Source: Hyalella azteca (taxonomy: Eukaryota; Arthropoda; Malacostraca; Amphipoda; Hyalellidae). From it: a stretch of 64,000 nucleotides of DNA. The notes under the pieces are model-generated. The model searched no databases, was not told the origin of the DNA, and saw nothing but the letters and a program-made list of their open reading frames with translations. The position numbers and the translations under genes are program-made. Shown here one piece after another: positions 37,276 through 49,157 of this stretch. Each line of letters starts with the position of its first letter. Within the stretch, counting starts at the first letter, position 1. The stretch covers positions 124,001-188,000 of the forward strand of contig NW_025936008.1 of the NCBI RefSeq assembly GCF_000764305.2. The letters run 5' to 3'.

Positions 37276-38925
37276 GTTCCAAATAATGATATTACAACCT
37301 ATCTTCCAATAAATATTTGTAAGATAAAAATCAAGAGGTTCACGTTAACAATCTTTTAATTTTATCTTTTTTAATATTAATTTTTAACAATCTTATAATT
37401 TCCAGTCACGCGGCATAATTTCTTCTTTCTTCACATGTTCGTTGAGCTTGACTAATACAACCGACTTTATTGTACTTCTCTCTTTAATTTTCTTTAATAA
37501 TATGTTTGGATGAAACTTTCAATTGATACATCTGTACTAATTTAGGGTGTTTTTATCAAAGTTTTTAAGCGTTTGGGTAGAGTATATACATATTTTGGGA
37601 AGGGCATATCATTTGGAATGGATACATCATTCAAGGAGGGTATATCATCAATTGGTAGGATACATCATTTAGGGAGTGTACATCATTTGGGGAAGGTACA
37701 TCATTTGGGGAAGGCGCATCAATTCGGGAGTGCACATCATTTAAATAAGGCTAATCCATGGGGATAATAAATCATTTCGGGCGGATAAATTGCGCAATGA
37801 ATGAGTTTTATCTCAATTAGTTTACTTGATAGCTGCAAAGCGCGTTTACTTCGCATTTTAACAAGCTGATTAACTGCAGCTTGGTTTAACTGCAGGTCTT
37901 AGTAAAAACAAGCTAAAAAAAACTTTGAAAAAATTGCGTGAAATCATTAATAAACCCGACTAACCTCAAACTCAAAAAATACGGAATTGGTTGAAAAACG
38001 AGAATTTCATTCTAGACTGCATCATGGCATTCCCAACATTTCTCATCAGTGGAGCTGAGGCAGAAAATATAAAGCTATTTACTTGGCATAGACGAAAAAA
38101 CTTCCGGAAACACGGCGGAGAAAAATAATTTTGTTTTTACAACGGAAGAACAAAATTATACACATATACCTAATAGATTTTCTGTAGGATAGTTCCTTAT
38201 ACAATATTTCATTGGTGTCTTGGTAAATAGATTTGAAGAATGAAACGAATTTGAAGAAACAATTAATAGTCGCATCGACAAAATCTATTACGATAGAAAT
38301 CCGTTGTATTTAAAATGTGGGAGTTGGCCTTTGAAAATAAACTGTACAAGCAAGCGAGTCGGATGACCGAGAACCCACTGCAATATACAGAGAACGAATT
38401 GAATTAAAAATGTAAATATAATTGATCCATCTTTTCCATGAGAAGAAAAGTTACTGTATATAATCGGGACCAGTATATCGATGAGTCAATAAATACCTGT
38501 AGCTTTAGTCCTCCTGCCTTATATAATATATTCGCCACATTCACGGTCTAAATTGAAACCCCACAGAATAATAAGAAATAAATAGCACATTTTTATTAAC
38601 TTCACTTTAGAATATTTAAAAAATATGCATGAGGAAATTTTCTTAAAAAGCCCTCAAATACAGCAAAAATATGTTTCATAGTGATTACTTTTTTTAAAGC
38701 CGTGGGCGACAGATATTTTAGCAGAAAGTTTATGAAAATGTCTCTTTATTCATCACATTATTATAGATCAAACACATCAATAGCACATTCGTTCAGTCGG
38801 AATTTCCCCATTACAAATATTTATCCTTGAGCCTTGTTAACTATAATTTTTCTATATTTTACTTGTGTCGCGTTCGAGATGATCAGCACTGGTGTCAAAG
38901 CAAGTTGGGGGAAAAAACAAGTTTT
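37276..38925. other. no gene seen; one degenerate short repeat
   Basis: AT-rich DNA. At about 37590-37760 a degenerate 18-20 bp repeat (GTACATCATTTGGGGAAG) runs about nine times. The peptide frame over it is a by-product of the repeat. I see no exon signals. Confidence 0.45.
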
Positions 38926-39648
38926 GGGTGTCGGTAAACGAAGTCAAAAATGCTAAGACCCGAGGACAAATTATTGCTAACAACACTCTCCTTGTGCACT
39001 GGACGATGCAAAAAGAACTGCATGAGCAGTTCACACTACCAAAGAGCATGAGCAGTTCACACTACCAAAGAGCATGAGCAGTTCACACTACCAAAGAGCA
39101 TGAGCAGTTCACACTACCAAAGAGCATGAGCAGTTCACAATACACAAGAGCATGAGCCGGTCACACTACCAAAGAGCATGAGCAGTTAACAATACACAAG
39201 AGCATGAGCCGGTCACACTACCAAAGAGCATGAGCAGTTAACACTACGCTGGCAGATTTACATGTGGCGTCTGCTCTTGTGTGATTTGGGTGTCGGTAAA
39301 CGAAGTCAAAAATGCTAAGACCCGAGGACAAATTATTGCTAACAACACTCTCCTTGTGCACTGGACGATGCAAAAAGAAGAAGTCAAAAATGCTAAGACC
39401 CGAGGACAAATTATTGCTAACAACACTCTCCTTGTGCACTGGACGATGCAAAAAGAAGAGCATGAGCAGTTCACACTACCAAAGAGCATGAGCAGTTCAC
39501 ACTACCAAAGAGCATGAGCAGTTCACACTACAAAACAGCATGAGCAGTTCACAATACACAAGAGCATGAGCCGGTCACACTACCAAAGAGCATGAGCAGT
39601 TAACACTACGCTGGCAGATTTACATGTGGCGTCTGCTCTTGTGTGGTG
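38926..39648. repeat. higher-order tandem repeat
   Basis: A block of about 91 bp (starting GGGTGTCGGTAAACGAAG) is followed by many 26-bp units (AGAGCATGAGCAGTTCACAC) and a closing block with CGCTGGCAGATTTACATG. The whole pattern repeats after about 362 bp (38926 and 39288), and in the second round the 91-bp block is partly duplicated again (39380-39457). Open frames across it only mirror the repetition. Confidence 0.9.
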
Positions 39649-42600
39649 GCCACGTACGCCACTTCGGTCTCTCGTTCGTGACTGTCGAGGTCTCATTACA
39701 GTAGAAGTTTTTCACCAATGACATTCGACATTGAATAATTAATTCGACTAAGAATTAAGGCCCCTCATAACCTGTTTTGACCTAGCGTCATGAGAGCAAG
39801 AGGTGAACGCACTAATAAGAGCTTCGAAAAATTAAGATATGAATGTAAATGTAGACTTGTCCGGAAACATGAGGTCAACAATATCTAGTGTGCATTCTTT
39901 CCGGGTACATATTTTCCTATTTTATTCAAGATTTTCTTAAACTTATTTCAGATTTTCTCTCATCCCCGTATCAATATCATCCCAGGTTTTTTTTATGACA
40001 TTATCTTATGAAGAAACCTGGCGAGTATTATTGTTTCTTCCCGAACATATCACTTGAGTGCCCGTGTTGCCTGAAACGCTACTTAGATCGCAGCCATTAA
40101 TTTTTCACAGATCGAGTCGGCGACTAAGACTGATGCATTGATCGGGTATCATCGGCAGGTTGCAAGTTTACTGAACTAATTTCTGCACCACCGTCAATAT
40201 ATAAAAAGTAGAATATTTACGCGATTGAGAAACTTTGCAACTAATAATACCTTACGTTTTATTTGAGTTCAAGTGATGTTTTCGTATGTCGTTGAATTTA
40301 GCTTGACATATCTAACATTGGTCGTTATACGCATGTCTCGTCGTGACAGCTAGAATCTGTGGGTATGGTGAAGATTTAAATTCGTTTTCTCAACGTAAGT
40401 TATTATTAAACATAAAAATTTCTTTTAAGTGAATTCAGAAATAAAGACTTAACGTTTTTAATACGAAGCAAGACTCTACCTGCGTGCACAAATTGTTTTA
40501 GAAGAGTGCATATTGGTTATTGGTCGTCGAGTAGAAATGAAAGATTTGCGCTTTTAACATCGCAATGCCATTAATCGGCGCTTCCTTTCTTGATTATCCT
40601 TGTCTGATGATAACGTAAAAGCTATAATATCCTGGGCGTTAACCACCACTTATTATTCTCCGTGACTTTTTACTCTAAAGTGATTTATTTTACTTATTGA
40701 AATGTTTAGTGACGACAGCACATAGAGAATAAACTTTCACAACGATCGCAATAATATGTAGTAATTTACAGTCGTAATAGTGTACCGTGTATAGTAAAAT
40801 ATTTTCAATCTCGATGATATTTCTTGTACAATGTGTTATACAACACCTCTCGTAACCTTCCTTTTTTTACCATGAGTGAAGTGAACGAGCCTTCGACAGA
40901 GCCTGTCCACGGAAAACCAACCTCATCAGCAGAATTTTTAATTCTGCACGAATTTTTTATTAAGCTGAAAGAAAATATGGGTTTAATATTTTTACTGTTG
41001 TTGAACTTGAATAATATAAATAATATCAATAATATCATGTTGAACTTGAATTTGAACAGCCAGTCTTCCCATTATGTCGGATCTAATTACTTTTAATACT
41101 CTTAGAATTTATTTTTAGTGGTAGGTAAATTCATGGAGAAAAAAAGTAATACCTTATATTGAATTCGAACATTAATGAACTATCTAATGCACATCAACTT
41201 TTTTCGGTGAATTTTAAACACTGAATGATCGTCAATTCTTGTTAAGGATCTACATCGTTCAGTGATGCTTTGATGTTAAATTAAATGGAAGTAATTTCAT
41301 AGAAAGTTTATTGAAACGCATAAAATATTGCAGTTCATGTTACATACATATATTTAAATCATTAGTTTCTTAGGGCCGAAAATATGTACTACGCAAAAAA
41401 TACATTAGAAGCAATACCAACTACATTAACATTTTAATTGATACAATACTTCCTCATATGTTAATTTTATAGAATTATTGCAAATATTACATCACTAAAA
41501 ATATTGATGGTCGACTATCATTGTACTCGAAACCAATTAAACCAACATGAGGGTGACAGCTAAACAATCCGAAGTGCCTCCAAGAAACGTCCTAAACACG
41601 ACAGAAAACAGCCAAGAAACACCAATAAGACATCGAAAAATTAAACCACATTTTACTCCATTGGTGTAATATCACGTGAGTATTAAATACACAACATTAA
41701 TGTTTGAACACATAAGACAACCTGTAAGGAGGGTTGTAATATAAAAAGAATCGCAAGGAAATTTTATATAAAGCATATCTTATCATGAAAGAAATGTGCA
41801 GCCAGATTTCAAAAGTAAATTTTCAAGACCAGCAACTTCTAAACAAATTGTTCTAGTATGACAATGCAAACAAAAATTTAATACATGTATCAAGCCCTCA
41901 CAACATAGACTATCCTTAATGAACAAATTATACCATTAACAACTATTCATCATAGTTCGATGTCTGGTGCTGATAAAATACGTTGTGTGATCCGTATTCT
42001 CATCGGTGAAAGAAAATTTGATCGGTGTACAAATTTTCTATGTATGTATAACATTTTATATTTATTATTCTATGCTAAGGGGAGCTCTAATGCTTGCTCG
42101 TTCCCGTCTGCCTTCTCAGGAAACTTCTTATTCATGTGGATTACTGTAATTACCGATCATGGGTATTGCCGTAACTCCGTAAGATTCATATCCGTTTTGA
42201 TTACCGTAATCTAAACGTTCAGCTGGAACTGCAAGACCCTAAAATATCGCTCTGTTTTTTCATGGATTATTTTGTATAATGATGAAAACTTAGGCTATCC
42301 AAGTTTTGTGCAAGCAGTTTCATAAAACCAGAGTAACCACAAATGAAATACTAATAGGTATAACAGTTAGAATATTGAACACTGAAAAATTAAAGTATAC
42401 TGCATAATAAATAGAAGTAGCAATTATCCTTATACTCTTGTATTCTTCTTGGGCAGTTCACTCACATAGAAATTATTTATTTATTGCAACATAAGTCATA
42501 ATTTTACACCCTCTTCCATTTGCTCCAGGAAACATCTGCTGGGTGTTTCTCTGGTGGATCAGAAGGTAAAGTTATCTTGATCACGGAATTTTCACTTATT

Positions 42601-42649
42601 TCTATGTTGATCCAGGAGTTTTATCTATCTGTGAGCTGCTATGTTTAAT
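39649..42649. other. no gene seen; downstream flank of the DEG/ENaC gene
   Basis: AT-rich DNA without credible exons. A 90-codon frame at 40824-41096 ends in Asn/Leu-rich low complexity and is unsupported. The 3' UTR of the minus-strand channel gene should lie near 42649-42480; TTTATT words there give AATAAA on the coding strand. Confidence 0.4.
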
Positions 42650-45600
42650 TTACTCTGTGGTGTTGTGAATTTTGTTTATGTTCCATCGACTCTTTTCCAC
42701 ACGAAAAGTAGCCGGTAATTTCAGGGCCGCGGTGATGAGTGACAGAAGGGAAAGGCCAAGCAAAGTGCTCACTAAACCTCCCAAATCTCCGGCCAATTCC
42801 GGCCAGGATGACTCCGGTACGTCTTCAAACTGATTGAAATATTCACCATCTGGTACAATTTTTAAAACGCGTTCACTCGACAGCTTCTGGACGAAGTCGA
42901 CCTGCATGTAGAGACTCGCGCACTCAAGTGGGCATTTGCCAAAGCAAACCGTCCGATGTTCGTGATACCATTTGGATTGTTTTAACTGGAAACGATTGCG
43001 TGGAAAAGTGCAGTAGGCTGAGTGATTGCACGGCTGAAGATGTTGGTACTGGTCTCCGTTGAAAGGCATTCGACACTGGAAATGAGTGACTATACTATCG
43101 ATGATACAATTTTCCATGCATCGTTTTTGGGAGTACGTAGGTTCAACGGAACATGACGTCTTCTGTGGAAGGATAATATTTCTTCGGAATGAAGTTTTGA
43201 ACAAAAAACCGACTATGTAATTCTGGCTGTCGATTTCAAGTTGGCTGTCTTCATAAATAAAAATGGGATCATCGAATTTATTGTGAATTTGTATATACTG
43301 TGTAGGCTTGTTGGCCTGAGCCAAGTTTAGGACATTGTTGACATCATAATCGTCCAGTGGATTCGATCGCTCCCAGGGCAAGAAACTTGGCAGTACAAAT
43401 TCGATTTCGATTTCCTGACTTTTTTCTGGCATCGTGAATGTAAAGCAGCGACCTAGAGAAGTCATACGCGAAGTCCAGTATTGATCATCCACAATGGTTC
43501 TCCCCACGGATATTTCACTTGAATTAAACCTGTAAATTGATACCATATCACGGAGCTCCCAGCTTGATTTATTCCAAATCTCTTCTATCGAAAGATTATT
43601 TCGGTGTAGGGATAAGTCACTCAAGTCTTCGAACAGTTTCGGAAAATCGCAATCTAGAAAAACTAAATTGTATGTGCAATATTTATCTAAATCAATGGTC
43701 ATACCTAAATCAATCATTTTAGAAAAATTAAAGGGAGGCCAGTTGCAAATAGTTACTGAAGGAATAACGGATGCGTCAATTTGAACTTTCTCGTAAAATG
43801 TATGCACGGAGACATCATAGAATTTTTCGATAAGTTTTGAAGTGATGATGGTGGTACACACGATTATAGTTGCTAATTTAACTGTGTACGTCAAGATAAT
43901 TTCGAGGTGGCCCAAGAGCTTGCACATGGGACTACTGACCTTAAACTTGTGTTTGGCAAGCCAGTTAATGCCTGCTAGTGAAAAAGCGGCAAGGTCGATG
44001 ACACTCCAGCCAAAGTAAAGGCCAAGGATGCCAATAAGCTCTAGCATTAACTGATCATCAGTAATAAGCAAAGCTTCAGAATAGTGGACGTTTGACTGAG
44101 GCAGATACTCGAGCTCGTACGACTCGGGAACATTTTTAAAGCGCTTTGATCCAGGAATGAGAACGACATATTCCAGCTCGCAGGGTAATGGACATTCGAG
44201 ATCGCATGATTTTATACCGCTTGCCCATCGAGTTTCATTCAATTGTAGGCGAAGATAGCCGCCTTTGGGGAATTGACTGTACTGAGGCTGCGTGTTGCAT
44301 TCTTCAAAGGAGTCTAGTCTCAATGATGGCAAAGTGCAATTCAAATGACTCGCAGCGGTTTTGTAAATGCATTGATTCCAACATTGAGTTCTTTCGTAGG
44401 GAGGCGGTTTACAAAATCTCTCAGGTGTTGATATTAGCGATTTGCGTGTTTTGAAAATATTGTATTTCATGTTTGTGGTCTTTTTACTTCCTAAATCAAT
44501 TTCAAGTCGCGTTGCATGCAGGTACGGATTTCTCGGGATCACTCCAAAAACGTATACGTACATCGACCGAGTATAGCCGCCATGTTCAAACAGAAACTTT
44601 AATGTTGACAGCGGATCAAAGTTGGCGTCTGCAAAGAACATTTGGGTGATTCCATTTAAATGGGAGACGTTGGGTGAAAGGCAGTATCCGCTGGACGTCA
44701 AAACATGGCGCCATGAGTGCAGATCTGTAGAATTTCCGAATGAAAAATTTATCAGAACCTTCTCGACAGGCAGTCTATGGTTCCACCAAGTCATTGAGAC
44801 ATTTCTCTCTGATGGCCATAATTCAATCAAGTTATCAAGTGCATACTTCAGAACGGCTTCTCGTTGACAAAATCCACTTTTGACGCAAAGTCCGCTTTGA
44901 ATAAGAGCAGAGAATATTGTGCTGTTGCTTGCGTTTGTTAAGCTGAAAGGGAAGTCTAAACACAGAAGAACTTCAGGGAAATGGACATCGGTCGATCCCA
45001 TTGTAATGCTGGACACAGTTTCGTATGCGAAAAAATTTGATATCATCTGAAGAGAATGCAAAATGAGACCAAATGTCGACATTGTCAATCCTATGTAGAA
45101 TGAAAGATTTTTAATATGAATGCAATTATCATTATTCGCGCGGTTACTTTCCGTGAGCTTCTGTTTGATTTTCTTAATACATGTCAAATATTTCGTAAGT
45201 TTATACGTTAAAAATTTCCATAGTCCTAGAAAATTCATACCAATGATCACCCCAATGCATCCACCAATTTTAGAAATTATTCGTGCCAGACTGAATAACT
45301 GAGTTTCCGTCACATCGATGATCCCAGTACCCAGTTGGATCTCCAGAATGTGGTCTCCGGGACGATATATTGACGTCGGGATGCTTGTAGATTCCACTTG
45401 CGTCGTGTATAAAATTTCTGAACACTTTTGTTTGCATTGTTCCACACAAAGGCCATCATCTATCAGGGATTCTACGCCGCGCAAAAAATTCATAACTCTT
45501 TCTCTCATTTCAAAGTAATTCTGTGAACACCAGTTTCCTGTGTTTGTCTCTGCGTACTGGGAATAAATGAAGCATGATCCATTGGTTATAATTTTTTCGA

Positions 45601-46456
45601 TGCACAGCGATTTGCAAACAGATGATGAATAGTCGTCAGAACTGATACAGTCTGAGTTGGCTGGTAGAGAATTTTCGTTGGTTTGTTTCACTGTCACTTT
45701 AATGTTCTGCGCGGCACAATGATCGTTAAATGTTACGATTGCGCTTCGATCATTTATTGTTGGCGGGTTCAATCTGTTGTGGATGAGAACAACAAAGCGG
45801 CTCAAATCACTTCGATCCTGCGACAAATAAGCAGACTTTTCGTACGTGCAACTTGAGTTACAGAAGCGCGCCACCGCTTCACAATTTCCATATACGTTCC
45901 GCTGAGTGCTGGGCATGTCGTATTTTTTGCTGTATGAGCAAGGGCTTTGTGAGATCACTGATACTTTGGCTGTCACAAATGCGTCCATGGGAATAGTCTC
46001 AATTGGCGGTGGCGCAAACGTCCAGCAAGGTCCCAGAACTGTATAAGATATCTGCCAGAATTTATTGGCGGACTCAGAAGTGACGTCCCACTCTAAGCCG
46101 TAGTGCGTTCCCTTGCGCACTATTTTGTGCAGTGGCACTGACCCATCCCTCCATATTGTCTCAACACTAGTATTATTAAAATTTATTCCATTCAGTTGAA
46201 AATAGTTATTCCAGCAGTCGGTGTTTATTTCGCACGATAAATTTAATCCAATAGAAGGAAGGTATTGTGGATCAAATAGACCTGGGGGGCAGATTGTAAC
46301 AGCAGGAAGAATTGGACGGTCATGTCGGATGGTGAACACCAGGCCGTACGGTTTTTCATAGGCCTTCTCGATTATAAACGCAATGTTTACAGAGAGGAAA
46401 ATATAAGCTAAAATCGTCAAGAATGTTTGTTTAAAAGAAAGTTTTTCACGAGCCAT
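42650..46456 (-). CDS. triple DEG/ENaC (pickpocket-type) sodium channel, three subunits in one frame
   Basis: A single frame of 1268 residues with no intron, about three times the usual 450-600 for this family. Subunit 1 (residues 1-435): TM1 about 9-29, then PAVTICPP, LGPCWTF, a Cys-rich domain, and TM2 about 390-416. Subunit 2 (446-835): TM1 about 449-474, FPEVLLC, SGYCLSP, Cys-rich 682-760, TM2 about 804-830 with the selectivity-filter-like GWS. Subunit 3 (846-1268): TM1 about 848-872, IPSVTICNWPPFN, LGRCFTF, Cys-rich 1102-1180, TM2 1221-1247 with GLS. Subunit 1 has GMN at the G/S-x-S filter site. The linkers (about 30 and 16 residues) would be cytoplasmic, as the known topology requires. 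The start ATG at 46456 leads straight into TM1, so an upstream coding exon is possible. These channels pass sodium at the plasma membrane as trimers. Confidence 0.85.
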   Translation of the reverse strand: MAREKLSFKQTFLTILAYIFLSVNIAFIIEKAYEKPYGLVFTIRHDRPILPAVTICPPGLFDPQYLPSIGLNLSCEINTDCWNNYFQLNGINFNNTSVETIWRDGSVPLHKIVRKGTHYGLEWDVTSESANKFWQISYTVLGPCWTFAPPPIETIPMDAFVTAKVSVISQSPCSYSKKYDMPSTQRNVYGNCEAVARFCNSSCTYEKSAYLSQDRSDLSRFVVLIHNRLNPPTINDRSAIVTFNDHCAAQNIKVTVKQTNENSLPANSDCISSDDYSSSVCKSLCIEKIITNGSCFIYSQYAETNTGNWCSQNYFEMRERVMNFLRGVESLIDDGLCVEQCKQKCSEILYTTQVESTSIPTSIYRPGDHILEIQLGTGIIDVTETQLFSLARIISKIGGCIGVIIGMNFLGLWKFLTYKLTKYLTCIKKIKQKLTESNRANNDNCIHIKNLSFYIGLTMSTFGLILHSLQMISNFFAYETVSSITMGSTDVHFPEVLLCLDFPFSLTNASNSTIFSALIQSGLCVKSGFCQREAVLKYALDNLIELWPSERNVSMTWWNHRLPVEKVLINFSFGNSTDLHSWRHVLTSSGYCLSPNVSHLNGITQMFFADANFDPLSTLKFLFEHGGYTRSMYVYVFGVIPRNPYLHATRLEIDLGSKKTTNMKYNIFKTRKSLISTPERFCKPPPYERTQCWNQCIYKTAASHLNCTLPSLRLDSFEECNTQPQYSQFPKGGYLRLQLNETRWASGIKSCDLECPLPCELEYVVLIPGSKRFKNVPESYELEYLPQSNVHYSEALLITDDQLMLELIGILGLYFGWSVIDLAAFSLAGINWLAKHKFKVSSPMCKLLGHLEIILTYTVKLATIIVCTTIITSKLIEKFYDVSVHTFYEKVQIDASVIPSVTICNWPPFNFSKMIDLGMTIDLDKYCTYNLVFLDCDFPKLFEDLSDLSLHRNNLSIEEIWNKSSWELRDMVSIYRFNSSEISVGRTIVDDQYWTSRMTSLGRCFTFTMPEKSQEIEIEFVLPSFLPWERSNPLDDYDVNNVLNLAQANKPTQYIQIHNKFDDPIFIYEDSQLEIDSQNYIVGFLFKTSFRRNIILPQKTSCSVEPTYSQKRCMENCIIDSIVTHFQCRMPFNGDQYQHLQPCNHSAYCTFPRNRFQLKQSKWYHEHRTVCFGKCPLECASLYMQVDFVQKLSSERVLKIVPDGEYFNQFEDVPESSWPELAGDLGGLVSTLLGLSLLSLITAALKLPATFRVEKSRWNINKIHNTTE

Positions 46457-46910
46457 TTTAAAGACAATGATTATTATTTTTCAGTTTATTTGTCAAGTTT
46501 AAATAAATCACGCAGGAATATTTAGCACTGTAAGATTATATGCATACTCTGACTCCATTCTTTAGACGATCATGAACTCCACCATTGCCTCTTCGACAGT
46601 GACCATGCTTTTCACTGACCACCTTAACCTTCAGGAGTGATTTTCTGAGTGATACCGGAGTGATTCTCTACTGCCCTCCACGTCTATGATCATATTGATT
46701 ATCGAATCACACCACGCATATTTTTCCATTTGGTAAAACTTGATTATCTGATGCCATTTAATCATGTATATAGTTTGCGAAGACTAGCTTCATTGAATGA
46801 ATTGCTTCGTTAGCACAAGTTTACTTGGTGACGAGCCTTCTTGTTCCGTTAATCGTTGCTATGGCGACAGAATTTTTATGTTATGTTCTGAGACACCATA
46901 CCTTCACAAG
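46457..46910. other. upstream flank of the DEG/ENaC gene
   Basis: The promoter of the channel gene should be here on the minus strand. I see no clear TATA or initiator motif. The right side runs into the 42-bp minisatellite. Confidence 0.35.
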
Positions 46911-47147
46911 AGTTGAGTGTTGCACGCAGCAGTTGTTAGTGTTGCACACAATAGTTGAGGGTTACATGCAGCAGTTGTTAGTGCTGCACACAATAGTTGA
47001 GGGTTGCATGCAGCAGTTGTTAGTGTTGTACACAATAGTTGAGTGTTGCACACAGCAGTTGTTAGTGCTGCACACAATAGTTGAGGGTTACATGCAGCAG
47101 TTGTTAATGTTGCACACAATAGTTGATGGTTACACACAGCAGTTGTC
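46911..47147. repeat. 42-bp minisatellite, block 1
   Basis: Nearly six 42-bp units, each made of two related halves (AGTTGAGGGTTACATGCAGC and AGTTGTTAGTGCTGCACAC). The period is divisible by three, so both strands show long but meaningless frames. The same units recur at 48951-49157 and 50719-50965. Confidence 0.92.
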
Positions 47148-47189
47148 ATGACCTTATGACATTATGACAAGTTTTGGACTCCCTAGTCC

Positions 47190-48700
47190 ACGATGACGCT
47201 GATGCGTTGCCTTCACCGTTCTTCGTCTCCAAATCGCCCATATAGGCAGCTCGCCCCGCACTCGGGTTCCGGAGGTAACGCTGGACGTGTTCCGTCTATC
47301 TGCCCTCCTTTAGGCCAGCTGATGCAAAATGCAGTTGCTTGTCACTTGCCCAGGGTAGTTTCCCAGAACCGGACGATCCGGGATCTTTCTAAAAAAAGTC
47401 GTCTAGTCGTCTCTTGAATGTTGCAAGAGTGAACTCCCCTCCTCTCGACGCCTTAGGCAAAGCATTAAACAGCGTCGGTACTGCCACGGACAGTGATCCC
47501 TGGCCGTAGCTAGGTTATTAAATGGTGGAATTCTGCACAGTCGCCCCTCCTTTCGTTATAATATTTTACTATTTTGAAGGTCTCACTTCCAAAGTTGGGA
47601 GCCAGTCCTGTTATTATTTCTCCAAGTGTACAGTATGATATACCCCTCTCTTCTCGCTAGTGAGTACAGTCTCAGGTGTTACAACCTACCCCAGTAGTTT
47701 AGCTCCAGCTCCCTCATACCGCTGATCCTGGACGTTAATTAAGGTCCGCTAGACTGATTCCAGTTTCCGCACCGCGCCCGCTTTGAGCGGCGCCAAAAAC
47801 TTACAGCAAAACTCAAGATTGGGGAACACATGGGCTCTGAAGGGCGCGCTAGTTAATCATTGGTGCTGCTTCTCTCGTTCGTAATGTCCACCAGATCCAC
47901 CCCATCCGTTGTCCTGTGATGTGATCATCGACATATTTCGTCGATGTTGTCATACTAACTAAACTAAAAAAACAGGGCTGCCACTTCTCCACGCGACAAA
48001 ATTTCTTATCGCTTCGAATCACCGACATGTGGAACAGCCTCCCCGATGACATCGTTGGCGCTCCAAGTATGAACGCGTTCAAGAACAGACTAGATAAAGC
48101 TATGGAAAAATATATGTTCAGACTTGAAATGCCTAGCACCATATCGAACCCGGTGGAAGTCTAGTAGCTATTTCAAACTATCGTCAGTCATGAAAAGATC
48201 CGGTCAAATGACACGATATTAGATCTTCTGTGAACAAGGCACGAAAAGGAAAAGAATCGGCGACAGGCCACATCAGGCCTACGCTTCAGCGCCGAGATCA
48301 CTATGTTATGTCATATACTTAGTACGCGTATTCGGTACTTATCAACACTCCGAGACCTCAAACAAGTTGATTATCCTCAATATCTGTGCCGCCTGATGCT
48401 AAGTAGCGATGCAGCATCCCAGTCTCTGTGCCAACGCCGTATCTCATTACTTCGAACTTGGTGCCGTTGAGTTGCACATACTCCGCTTTTCACCCCCACT
48501 TCTCCCGATTTCAAGTTACTAATTGCGACAGCTTGTACTCTGTCTCAAGGTAGCTGTGGATCCACCCTAACAGGCTTCCGCCTACTCCCAATAGCCTTAG
48601 CTTTCTGAATAGCACCTCGTGGTCAACTTTGACCAAACGCTTTAGCACCGCCCAGTTACACCACGTTTACGTCAGCTGAAACCTCCATGAGAGCCACAAG
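47190..48700 (-). mobile_element. LINE relic, reverse transcriptase part, minus strand
   Basis: Read right to left: a reverse transcriptase segment with VDHEVLFRKLRLLGVGGSLL then LNGTKFEVMRYG (about 48690-48330), a break, then LRTREAAP, VFPNLEFCCKFLAPLKAGAV and a remnant of the RRERYIILYTW region, ending near FNALPKASRGGEFTLATFKR (about 47940-47390). These are typical of Jockey/CR1-like LINEs. Many stops and frameshifts are present. The gap between the two halves is filled by a plus-strand LINE end (47945-48300). Confidence 0.75.
47945..48300 (+). mobile_element. LINE 3' end, plus strand, inserted in the minus LINE
   Basis: A short frame encodes a typical LINE C-terminus (LRITDMWNSLPDDIVGAPSM, then NAFKNRLDKAMEKYM, stop at about 48162). 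It is followed by a 3' UTR that ends with AGAATCGGCGACAGGCC. The piece splits the minus-strand LINE relic. The same 3' UTR is present on the minus strand at 49555-49760, and its last bases are shared with the SINE at 52198-52436. Confidence 0.75.
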
Positions 48701-48711
48701 GTGATGATAAT

Positions 48712-48840
48712 ATAATAATAATGATAGCTGCTTCAGCTTTTATTAGGCCGTAGGCCTGTCGCCGATTCCTAACATCGCAGAACGTTTACAGGTTGTTGTG
48801 GTTTCGAAAACGCAACTCACAGCTCCAATTTTGCTTTATT
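48712..48840 (-). mobile_element. SINE fragment, minus strand
   Basis: The reverse complement matches the second tRNA-like half and tail of the SINE at 52198-52436: a GAGTTGCGTTTTCGAAACC box-B-like stretch, GTTCTGCGATGTTAGG, then AATCGGCGACAGGCC and AATAAAAGCTGAAGC. It ends in an ATT-rich simple-repeat tail (about 48704-48722). Confidence 0.75.
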
Positions 48841-48950
48841 TTCCTTTTTTCTCATCAGAAATGGTGGAAACGACAGTTGTCTTTGGTGCAATCCCCCTAT
48901 TCAAGACGTTCCAGCACAGCCTAGCTGGTTGTTGAATGGACAATTAATGT

Positions 48951-49157
48951 TTGTGCTGCACATAATAGTTGAGTGTTGCACACAGCAGTTGTTAGTGCTG
49001 CACACGATAGGAGTTGAGTGTTGCACACAACACTTGTTAGCGCTACACACAACAGCAGTGAGTGTTGCGCACAGCAGTTGCTAGTGCTGCACAGGACAGG
49101 AGTTGAGTGTTGCACGCAACACTTGTTAGCGCTGCACACAGCAACCGTGCGTGTTGT
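48951..49157. repeat. 42-bp minisatellite, block 2
   Basis: Same unit family as 46911-47147, more diverged, with extra GATAGGAGTTGAG junctions. It ends where the terminal-inverted-repeat element begins (about 49158). Confidence 0.85.

Noticed and set aside
40824..41096. Short gene starting MSEVNEPSTEPVHG
   Set aside because: It ends in low-complexity Asn/Leu, has no splice or family support, and the antisense frame is open too.
46825..47151. Frame with repeated QQLLVLHTIVEG
   Set aside because: It mirrors the 42-bp minisatellite, and the opposite strand is equally open.
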